Assembly: GCF_964340395.1 (NCBI RefSeq)
Contig: NC_135563.1
Coordinates: 2,866,922-2,930,921, forward strand
Length of the DNA: 64,000 nt
Reading direction: 5' to 3'
Source: Glandiceps talaboti
Taxonomy: Eukaryota > Hemichordata > Enteropneusta > Spengelidae
Under the pieces are notes generated by a model. The model saw only the letters and a program-made list of their open reading frames with translations, did not search any database and was not told the DNA's origin. The position numbers and the translations under genes are program-made. Positions 39,041 to 52,000 of this stretch are shown one piece after another; position 1 is the first letter of the stretch; each line of letters opens with the position of its first letter.

Positions 39041-40057
39041 ATGATTGGTCTACATATGAGACGAGTTTTCCAATTGAAATCTGGTCTACAAAGTGGTGGC
39101 GTTGGTTGGAATTACAAGTTTAGACGATACAGTGGCAGCCAAGTCAGTCAGTACAATGAAAATCAATGTAATCAGATGTACCAACAAAAAACAATACCCA
39201 ATCACAGAGGCACACTCATATCCCCAGAATGTACCAGAAGTGTCCATCAAATTGAACATATTGCCAGTCTATCAGGTGGAGGGAGAATACAACGACAGTT
39301 TAAAATGTTAGTTTCCATACCAACCATGTATTATTGTACGCTCATAAACAGAAACAATTACAATGCGTGTCATAGAAGTAAACTTCATACCAGTGCATCG
39401 ATCTGGTCAGATTTGAAAGTCAGTCAGTCAAGGAGACAATTCAGAAGAACAAAGTCCATTACATCTGAGGTTAAGAGATCACCAAATAAAAGGAATGCAG
39501 AGTTATTTAATACCCAAGATAATTATGAGTCAAATGATCTACCAGAATACAATATAACAACAGATGATAAACACATCAACAGTAATACACCAAAAAGGTA
39601 TCAAGGTAAACACTCTGCTAACTACCAGAATAGCTACCGAGAAACTAAATTCAGGGAGAGAAAATGGCATAAAACTGAAGATGATGATGTTATATGTGCA
39701 TCAAAGGATAAACACATCAACAGTAATACACCAAAAAAGTATCAAGGTAAATGCTCTGCTAACTACCAGAATAGCTACCGAGAAACTAATTTTAGTGAGA
39801 GAAAATTGCATAAAACTGAAGATGATGATGATGTTATATGTGCATCAAATGATAAAAACATCAACAGTAATACACCAAAAAAGTATCAAAGTAAATACTC
39901 TGCTAACTACCAGAATAGCTACCGAGATACTAAACAGTTCAGTGAGAGAAAATTGCATGAAACTGAAGATGATGATGTTATGTGCGAAGATTCAGGACAG
40001 TCTGAAGATGCTAGTGATGTGTTTGGTACACTCTCAACTGAACTTAACAATAGAAGG
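39041..40057 (+). CDS. PTCD1: PTCD1 exon 1 (first coding exon)
   Basis: The exon begins at an acceptor (attttttacag) at 39019, so a non-coding leader exon exists upstream. The ATG at 39041 is chosen because the other ATG in the exon, at 39020, hits TGA at once. 339 codons: presequence-like N-terminus, low-complexity basic/polar region, three near-identical segments (residues about 176-319), then [13 protein letters not shown], which matches the PTCD1 family. Donor GTAAGT, phase 0. Confidence 0.9.
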
Positions 40058-43000
40058 GTAAGTTTTCATAAGTTTTGTGATTTGTATACAAGTTTTGAAA
40101 ATTAGTTTGAAATAAGGTACACTCTGATAACAACACATATGACTTCCAGTAGCCTTAGTAGAAAGGTCATCGGCAATAAGCCATATTTCAGTTACTGAAG
40201 GTCCACCTATTTCTCAGGTAATCACCACAAGAGGGCACACCAGATTTGGCAAACTCGAGGCTAAAATTTGTGTCATGGCCACTGGGTGCATGGAGTAGTG
40301 AATGAAATGTGTGTGAAAGAACTGTGTGTGTACTACAAAAGAGTATTACAATACTGGCTATACATGTAGTTATGTTTTGATTACTGATAGTTGCTAATAA
40401 AATAGTATTATGGGAACAATATAGAGAATGTGTGGTAACTTAGTGTATGGAAACAACATAGAGAATGTGTGGTAACTTAGTGTATGGAAACAACATAGAG
40501 AAAGTGTATGGAAACAATATAGAGAATGTGTGGTAACTTAGTGTATGGAAACAACATAGAGAATGTGTGGTAACTTAGTGTATGGAAACAACATAGAGAA
40601 TGTGTGGTAACTTAGTGTATATCGTATAGAAACAACATAGAGAATGTGTATGGAAACAACACAATATGTGGTTAAACTTAGTGTATGGAAACAACATAGA
40701 GAAAGTGTATGGAAACAATATAGAGAATGTGTGGTTAAACTTAGTGTATGGAAACAACATAGAAAATGTGTGGTAACTTAGTGTATGGAAACAACATAGA
40801 AAATGTGTGGTAACTTAGTGTATGGAAACAACATAGAAAATGTGTGGTAGCTTAGTGTATGGAAACAACATAGAGAATGTGTGGTAACAGTGAATGGAAA
40901 CAACATAGAGAATGTGTGGTAACTTAGTGTATGGAAACAACATAGAGAATATGTGGTTAAACTTAGTGTATGGAAACAACATTGAGAACTTGTATGGAAA
41001 CAACATAGAGAACGTGTATGGAAACAACATAGAGAATGTGTATGGAAACAACATAGAGAATGTGTATGGAAACAACATAGAGAATGTGTATGGAAACAAC
41101 ATAGAGAATGTGTATGGAAACAACATAGAGAATGTGTATGGAAACAACATAGAGAATGTGTATGGAAACAACATAGAGAATGTGTATGGAAACAACATAG
41201 AGAATGTGTATGGAAACAACATAGAGAATGTGTATGGAAACAACATAGAGAATGTGTATGGAAACAACATAGAGAATGTGTATGGAAACAACATAGAGAA
41301 TGTGTATGGAAACAACATAGAGAATGTGTATGGAAACAACATAGAGAATGTGTATGGAAACAACATAGAGAATGTAGTGTTTACTATCTTTATGCTAAGA
41401 TACTCTAGTACTGTAAATCTGGCCTTCACTTCCTGTCACAAATGGCTTGTGAACAGCACTCCTAGTGGCCAAACCATGAAATCTTTTATCTTTATAACCG
41501 GAATATGGTATATTTAAGACACTGTCAATGAAAACTTACATAAACCTTACATGTACATTGTATGTAGTAGTATTACTGAAGTCTTATTGATATGTGTATT
41601 GAAATAAGTGTAACATCTACAAAAATTATTTGTAGGTTTAGACATTCTATTTCATTTCACTACAGTGGTTACATCATGCTAAACGCCTCATTGATTTGGT
41701 TTGCCTAACTGGTATGCCACAGACATCATGGTTATTCTCCAGATGAATAAAAAATAATACAAGCAAAATAAAACATAGTCTCCTTGGTATGGAACCATAT
41801 GTAGCTAGTGTAGCAATTGCAAACTCAGAGTATAAGTTACAAGTATGTACCAAGTGTATTTCAACTACATCACTCAGCCTTCTTCAGCTAGCTGTTAGTG
41901 TTGTATACAGTTCAATGATGTAGACTTGTTGTATGTAAATGTAATTACATTGTACTATCTGGAGATAGTGACTCAAAGTTTAAAACTTATTAGGACTATA
42001 TCCACTGAATGTGAGACTCCCTCTTTATTATCTCTTGCACATATAATAGCACTTTATGGTGGACACTAAGCAGAATCCCTCCAAAACACACTTTGTTGAA
42101 AACAAAAGCCCTGGGGCCGTAGCTCATACAAGGGTATTAATGCAGCTTTACAGTAGTCTAAAAGTTTTCAAAATGATGTATTATCACTAAAACTAAACTC
42201 TCCAGGCTTTTGATTGTACATGTGTGCAATTGAAATTAATTATTTATTGTCAAATGTACAGCATCCAGAAGATGAATTATCTTACATCAACCAAGAAGAT
42301 GAAGAGTTGGTACTACAAAGAGGACGTCGTAATACTCCAATTTGGTACGGAAACCAAATGAAGAAACTGATAAAGAATGGAAAGGTACTCGACTTTTATT
42401 GATCTATATTTTTGTACATGTAAAGTTTACAATAATCAACTCTGTGGAGTTATTCTTGTATAGTTTACAATAATCAACTTTATGTGGAGTTATTCTTGTA
42501 CAGTTTACAATAATCAACACTGTGGAGTTATTCTTGTATAGTTTACAATAATCTACTTTATGTGGAGTTATTCTTGTATAGTTTACAATAATCAACACTG
42601 TGGAGTTATTCTTGTATAGTTTACAATAATCAACTTTATGTGGAGTTATTGTGTAATTTACAATAATCAACTCTGTGGAATTATTCTTGTATAGTTTACA
42701 GTAATCAACTCTGAAGTTATTCTTGTATAGTTGACAATAATCAACTCTGTGGAGTTATTCTTGTATAGTTTACAATAATCAACTCTATGTGGAGTTATTC
42801 TTGTGCAGTTACAATAATCATCTCTATGTGAAGTTATTCTTGTGCAGTTACAATAATCAACTCTATGTGGAGTTTCAAATGTATTGTGTAATTTAAAATA
42901 ATCAACACTGGAGTTATTCTTGTATAGTTTACAATAATCAACTTAATGTGGAGTTATTCTTGTATAGTTTACAATAATCAACTTAATGTGGAGTTATTCT

Positions 43001-46000
43001 TGTATAGGTAACAATAATCAACTTAATGTGGAGTTATTCTTGTATAGTTTACAATAATCAACTTAATGTGGAGTTATTCTTGTATAGTTTACAATAATCA
43101 ACTTAATGTGGAGTTATTCTTGTATAGTTTACAATAATCAACTTAATGTGGAGTTATTCTTGTATAGTTTACAATAATCAACACTGGAGTTATTCTTGTA
43201 TAGTTTACAATAATCAACTTTATGTGGAATTATTCTTGTATAGTTTACAATAATCAACTTAATGTGGAGTTATTCTTGTATAGTTTACAATAATCAACTT
43301 AATGTGGAGTTATTCTTATATAGTTTACAATAACCAACACTGTGGAGTTATTCTTGTATAGTTTACAATAATCAACTTAATGTGGAGTTATTCTTGTATA
43401 GTTTACAATAATCAACACTGTGGAGTTATTCTTGTATACATTTGTAGTTTACAATAATCAACTCAATGTGGAGTTATTGTTGTGTTGTGTACAATAATCA
43501 ACACTGTACAGTTTTCTTCATTCAGCCAAGGAAAAAATATATTCATGACCTAAAACTTTGTCATGAATAGGTTCCGGCTGAATGAAGAAAAAATGTTGGG
43601 GAATAATATAATCATACCAGCGCCAGTAATATCAAAGAAAAAATCAAGAATAAAAGTAATGACAATTTTTGAACATTTTGAACACAGCAGAACCACTGAC
43701 ATAGACATGCATTGTCGTGACATAGACATGCATTGTCATGACATAGATGTGCATTGTCATGACATAGATGTGCATTGCTATGACATAGACGTGCATTGTC
43801 ATGACATAGACGTGCATTGTCATGACATAGACGTGCATTGTCATGACATAGACGTGCATTGTCATGACATAGATGTACATTGTCATGACATAGATGTGCA
43901 TTGTCATGACATAGACATGCATTGTCGTGACATAGATGTGCATTGTCATGACAGACATGCATTGTCGTGACTTAGATTGCATTGTCATGACATAGATGTG
44001 CAGTCATGACATAGATGTGCCTTGTCATGACATAGACGTGCATTGTCATGACAGATGTGCATTGTCATGACAGATGTACATTGTCATGACATAGATGTGC
44101 ATTGTCATGACATAGATGCACATTGTCATGACATAGATGTGCATTTTCGTGACATAGATGTACATTGTCATGACATAGATGTGCATTGTCATGACATAGA
44201 TGTGCATTGTCATGACAGATGTGCATTGTCGTGACATGGATGTACATTGTCATGACATAGATGTGCATTGTCATGACATAGATGTGCATTGTCATGACAG
44301 ATGCACATTGTCATGACATAGACGTGCATTGTCATGACATAGACGTGCATTGTCATGACATAGATGTACATTGTCATGACATAGATGTACATTGTCGTGA
44401 CATAGATGTGCATTGTCGTGACATAGACGTGCATTGTCATGACATAGATGTGCATTGTCATGACAGACATGCATTGTCGTGACTTAGATTGCATTGTCAT
44501 GACATAGATGTGCAGTCATGACATAGATGTGCCTTGTCATGACATAGACGTGCATTGTCATGACAGATGTGCATTGTCATGACAGATGTACATTGTCATG
44601 ACATAGATGTGCATTGTCATGACATAGATGCACATTGTCATGACATAGATGTGCATTTTCGTGACATAGATGTACATTAATTGTCATGACATAGATGTGC
44701 ATTGTCATGACATAGATGTGCATTGTCATGACAGATGTGCATTGTCGTGACATAGATGTACATTGTCATGACATAGATGTGCATTGTCGTGACATAGACG
44801 TGCATTGTCGTGACATAGATGTGCAGTGTCATGACATAGACATGCATTGTCGTGATTTAGACGTGCATTGTCGTGACTTAGACGTGCATTGTCATGACAT
44901 AGATGTGCATTGTCATGACATAGATGTACATTTCATGACATAGATGTACATTGTCATGACAGATCTGCATTGTCGTGACATAGACGTGCATTGTCGTCAC
45001 ATAGATGTACATTGTCATGACATAGACATGCATTGTCGTGACTTAGACGTGCATTGTTGTGACTTAGACATGCATTGTCGTGACATAGATGTACATTGTC
45101 ATGACATAGATGTGCATTGTCATGACATAGATGTGCATTGTCATGACAGATGTACATTGTCATGACATAGATGTGCATTGTCATGACATAGATGCACATT
45201 TTCATGACATAGATGCACATTGTCATGACTTAGACGTGCATTGTTGTGACTTAGACGTGCATTGTCATGACATAGATGTGCATTTTCATGACTTAGACGT
45301 GCATTGTCATGACTTAGACGTGCATTGTCATGACTTAGATGTGCATTGTCATGACATAGATGTACATTGTCATGACATAGATGTGCATTGTCATGACATA
45401 GATGTGCATTGTCGTGACTTAGACGTGCATTGTCATGACTTAGATGTGCATTGTCATGACATAGATGTACATTGTCATGACATAGACGTACATTGTCGTG
45501 ACTTAGACGTGCATTGTCATGACATAGATGTACATTGTCATGACATAGACATGCATTGTCATGACATAGATGTACATTGTCATGACATAGATGCACATTG
45601 TCATGACATAGATGTACATTGTCATGACATAGACGTACATTGTCGTGACTTAGACGTGCATTGTCATGACATAGACACACATTGTCATGACATAGACATG
45701 CATTGTCATGACATAGATGTACATTGTCATGACATAGATGTACATTGTCATGACATAGATGTACATTGTCATGACATAGACATGCATTGTCGTGACATAG
45801 ACGTACATTGTCGTGACTTAGACGTGCATTGTCATGACATAGATTTGCATTGTCGTGACATAGATGTGCATTGTCATCACATAGATGTACATTGTCTTGA
45901 CATAGATGTGCATTGTCATGACATAGATGTACATTGTCATGACATAGATGTGCCTTGTCATGACATAGATGTGCATTGTCATGACATAGATGTGCCTTGT

Positions 46001-49000
46001 CATGAAATAGATGTGCATTGTCATGACATAGATGTGCATTGTCATGACATAGATGTACATTGTCTTGACAGATGTGCATTGTCATGACATAGACGTGCAT
46101 TGTCATGACATAGATGTACATTGTCATGACATAGATGTGCATTGTCATGACAGACATGCATTGTCGTGACATAGATGTGCATTGTCATGACAGACATGCA
46201 TTGTCGTGACTTAGATTGCATTGTCATGACATAGATGTGCAGTCATGACATAGATGTGCCTTGTCATGACATAGACGTGCATTGTCATGACAGATGTGCA
46301 TTGTCATGACAGATGTACATTGTCATGACATAGATGTGCATTGTCATGACATAGATGCACATTGTCATGACATAGATGTGCATTTTCGTGACATAGATGT
46401 ACATTGTCATGACATAGATGTGCATTGTCATGACATAGATGTGCATTGTCATGACAGATGTGCATTGTCGTGACATGGATGTACATTGTCATGACATAGA
46501 TGTGCATTGTCATGACATAGATGTGCATTGTCATGACAGATGCACATTGTCATGACATAGACGTGCATTGTCATGACATAGACGTGCATTGTCATGACAT
46601 AGATGTACATTGTCATGACATAGATGTACATTGTCGTGACATAGATGTGCATTGTCGTGACATAGACGTGCATTGTCATGACATAGATGTGCATTGTCAT
46701 GACAGACATGCATTGTCGTGACTTAGATTGCATTGTCATGACATAGATGTGCAGTCATGACATAGATGTGCCTTGTCATGACATAGACGTGCATTGTCAT
46801 GACAGATGTGCATTGTCATGACAGATGTACATTGTCATGACATAGATGTGCATTGTCATGACATAGATGCACATTGTCATGACATAGATGTGCATTTTCG
46901 TGACATAGATGTACATTAATTGTCATGACATAGATGTGCATTGTCATGACATAGATGTGCATTGTCATGACAGATGTGCATTGTCGTGACATAGATGTAC
47001 ATTGTCATGACATAGATGTGCATTGTCGTGACATAGACGTGCATTGTCGTGACATAGATGTGCATTGTCATGACATAGACATGCATTGTCGTGATTTAGA
47101 CGTGCATTGTCGTGACTTAGACGTGCATTGTCATGACATAGATGTGCATTGTCATGACATAGATGTACATTTCATGACATAGATGTACATTGTCATTACA
47201 GATCTGCATTGTCGTGACATAGACGTGCATTGTCGTCACATAGATGTACATTGTCATGACATAGACATGCATTGTCGTGACTTAGACGTGCATTGTTGTG
47301 ACTTAGACGTGCATTGTCATGACATAGATGTACATTGTCATGACATAGATGTGCATTGTCATGACATAGATGTGCATTGTCATGACAGATGTACATTGTC
47401 ATGACATAGATGTGCATTGTCATGACATAGATGCACATTTTCATGACATAGATGCACATTGTCATGACATAGATGTGCATTTTCATGACTTAGACGTGCA
47501 TTGTCATGACTTAGACGTGCATTGTCATGACTTAGATGTGCATTGTCATGACATAGATGTACATTGTCATGACATAGATGTGCATTGTCATGACATAGAT
47601 GTGCATTGTCGTGACTTAGACGTGCATTGTCATGACTTAGATGTGCATTGTCATGACATAGATGTACATTGTCATGACATAGATGCACATTGTCATGACA
47701 TAGATGTACATTGTCATGACATAGACGTACATTGTCGTGACTTAGACGTGCATTGTCATGACATAGATGTACATTGTCATGACATAGACATGCATTGTCA
47801 TGACATAGATGTACATTGTCATGACATAGATGCACATTGTCATGACATAGATGTACATTGTCATGACATAGACGTACATTGTCGTGACTTAGACGTGCAT
47901 TGTCATGACATAGACACACATTGTCATGACATAGACATGCATTGTCATGACATAGATGTACATTGTCATGACATAGATGTACATTGTCATGACATAGATG
48001 TACATTGTCATGACATAGACATGCATTGTCGTGACATAGACGTACATTGTCGTGACTTAGACGTGCATTGTCATGACATAGATTTGCATTGTCGTGACAT
48101 AGATGTGCATTGTCATCACATAGATGTACATTGTCTTGACATAGATGTGCATTGTCATGACATAGATGTACATTGTCATGACATAGATGTGCCTTGTCAT
48201 GACATAGATGTGCATTGTCATGACATAGATGTGCCTTGTCATGAAATAGATGTGCATTGTCATGACATAGATGTACATTGTCTTGACAGATGTGCATTGT
48301 CATGACATAGATGTGCATGGTCGTGACATAGACATGCATTGTCATGACATAGATTGCATTGTCATGACATAGACGTGCATTGTCATGACATAGACGTGCA
48401 TTGTCATGACATAGATGTGCATGGTCGTGACATAGACATGCATTGTCGTGACATAGATTGCATTGTCATGACATAGACGTGCATTGTCATGACATAGACG
48501 TGCATTGTCATGACATAGATGTGCATTGTCATGACATAGACGTGCATTGTCATGACATAGACGTGCATTGTCATGACATAGACGTGCATTGTCATGACAT
48601 AGATGTACATTGTCATGACATAGATGTACATTGTTGTGACATAGACGTGCATTGTCATGACATAGATGTGCATTGTCATGACATAGATGTACATTGTCAT
48701 GACATAGATGTACATTGTTGTGACATAGACGTGCATTGTCATGACATAGATGTGCATTGTCATGACATAGATGTACATTGTCATGACATAGATGTACATT
48801 GTTGTGACATAGATGTACATTGTCATGACATAGATGTGCATTGTCATGACAGATGCACATTGTCATGACATAGACGTGCATTGTCGTGACTTAGACGTGC
48901 ATTGTCATGACATAGATGCACATTGTCATGACATAGACATGCATTGTCATGACAGACGTGCATTGTCATGACATAGATGTACATTGTCATGACATAGATG

Positions 49001-52000
49001 TGCATTGTCATGACATAGATGTGCATTGTCATGACATAGATGCACATTGTCATGACATAGACGTGCATTGTCATGACATAGACGTGCATTGTCATGACAT
49101 AGATGTACATTGTCATGACATAGATGTACATTGTCGTGACATAGATGTGCATTGTCGTGACATAGACGTGCATTGTCGTGACATAGATGTACATTGTCGT
49201 GACATAGATGTACATTGTCGTGACATAGATGTACATTGTCATGACATAGACATGCATTGTCATGATAGACGTGCATTGTCATGACATAGATGTACATTGT
49301 CATGACATAGATGTGCATTGTCATGACATAGATGTGCATTGTCGTGACATAGACGTGCATTGTCATGACATAGATGTGCATTGTCATGACATAGACATGC
49401 ATTGTCGTGACTTAGACGTGCATTGTCGTGACTTAGACGTGCATTGTCATGACATAGATGTGCATTGTCGTGACAGATGTGCATTGTCATCACATAGATG
49501 TGCATTGTCATGACATAGATGTACATTGTCATGACATAGATGCACATTGTCATGACATAGACATGCATTGTCATGACATAGATGTGCATTGTCATGACAT
49601 AGATGCACATTGTCATGACATAGACATGCATTGTCATGACATAGATGTGCATTGTCATCACATAGACGTGCATTGTCATGACATAGATGTACATTGTCAT
49701 GACATAGATGTACATTGTCATGACATAGACATGCATTGTCGTGACTTAGACGTGCATTGTCGTGACTTAGACGTGCATTGTCATGACATAGATTTGCATT
49801 GTCGTGACATAGATGTGCATTGTCATCACATAGATGTACATTGTCTTGACATAGATGTGCATTGTCATGACATAGATGTACATTGTCATGACATAGATGT
49901 GCCTTGTCATGACATAGATGTGCATTGTCATGACATAGATGTACATTGTCATGACATAGATGTGCCTTGTCATGACATAGATGTGCATTGTCATGACATA
50001 GATGTGCCTTGTCATGACATAGATGCACATTGTCATGACATAGACGTGCATTGTCATGACATAGACGTGCATTGTCATGACATAGACGTGCATTGTCATG
50101 ACATAGACGTGCATTGTCATGACATAGACGTGCATTGTCATGACATAGATGTACATTGTCATGACATAGATGTACATTGTCATGACATAGACGTGCATTG
50201 TCGTGACATAGATGTGCATTGTCGTGACATAGATGTGCATTGTCATGACATAGATGCACATTGTCGTGACATAGACGTGCATTGTCATGACATAGACGTG
50301 CATTGTCATGACATAGATGTGCATTGTCATGACATAGACGTGCATTGTCATGATAGATGTGCATTGTCATGACATAGACGTGCATTGTCATGACATAGAT
50401 GTACATTGTCATTACATAGATGTGCATTGTCTTGACATAGATGTGCATTGTCGTGACATAGATGTGCATTGTCATGACATAGATGTGCATTGTCATGACA
50501 TAGATGTACATTGTCTTGACATAGATGTGCATTGTCATGACATAGATGCACATTGTCATGACATAGATGTGCATTGTCATCACATAGACGTGCATTGTCA
50601 TGACATAGATGTACATTGTCGTGACATAGACATGCATTGTCATGACATAGATGTACATTGTCGTGACATAGACATGCATTGTCATGACATAGATGTACAT
50701 TGTCATGACATAGACATGCATTGTCGTGACTTAGACGTGCATTGTCGTGACTTAGACGTGCATTGTCATGACATAGATGTGCATTGTCGTGACATAGATG
50801 TGCATTGTCATCACATAGATGTACATTGTCTTGACAGATGTGCATTGTCATGACATAGATGTACATTGTCATGACATAGATGTGCCTTGTCATGACATAG
50901 ATGTGCATTGTCATGACATAGATGTGCCTTGTCATGAAATAGATGTGCATTGTCATGACATAGATGTGCATTGTCATGACATAGACGTGCATTGTCATCA
51001 CATAGATGTACATTGTCTTGACAGATGTGCATTGTCATGACATAGATGTACATTGTCATGACATAGATGTGCATTGTCATGACATAGATGTACATTGTCA
51101 TGACGTAGATGTGCAATGTCATGACATAGATGTGCATTGTCATGACATAGATGTGCATTGTTATGACATAGACATGCATTGTCGTGATGTAAAATGACCA
51201 GGATAAATATTCCATATTGTTTTGTTCCACCTGGCACATACATGGTATAATTAAGCAATAAACCACCCCCTGAGGATGGTATACCAAGAGGTTTTGACCA
51301 GTGAACAAAATATATACACGAGTGATAGCGAGTGCATATATTGAGTTCACTGGTCAAAACCGAGTGGTATACCTTCCCCAGGGGATGGTTTATCGCTATT
51401 ATATTATACTAGTATATTGATAATATCGGAAACAAGATGAGAACTAACGTTTTCTCGTTTCATATGCGCCTCTGTGTCTAATTTGCATAACAATAACGCT
51501 GCTTTTCAAGACAGCTGATCTTGGCCTCAATGTGGTGGAACGTCGTGCAGCGACTGGATTTATTTTATCTGCTCGTCGTTTCTAGGGATAATCTGTACAT
51601 TGATCGGCTCATTAAAAGTGCACAGTGATGAATAAACAACCTGTTTGACTCAAGGTATAAACTTGAAGTGGTTTATTGAACACACTTGCTTTGATCGCTC
51701 CCGGCCGAATTCGTGACTCGGTGAAGTGATAGACAGGTTGATATTTACAATGTATTTATATTACTGGAAGTTATGTCAGTAGATTTTCGGGGTTTGAGGA
51801 TTTCCCTCTTGGATTGATGACTGATACTCTAGGACAGGATCCCAGACAAATTTCTATTTACATTAATGGTAAGTCGGCCAGTGTAAGCTCTTTCACTTGC
51901 TTCATTTTTATGACAGGACAGGACAGCTCACCAATGTTTCCACTCCAGCCGCGCCGAGGCTGGGACCGATCTCGTGCATGCCTAGCGCCTTGACCTTAGT

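Noticed and set aside
40815-41517. 200-codon ORFs (YGNNIENV and MLFPYTFS repeats)
   Set aside because: By-product of the 24-bp minisatellite in PTCD1 intron 1.
43563-51357. Very long ORFs on both strands (up to 424 codons; HCHDIDV and CHDNAHL repeats)
   Set aside because: They arise because a 21-bp tandem unit without stops keeps frames open. Several frames on both strands are equally open, and there is no splice or domain support.
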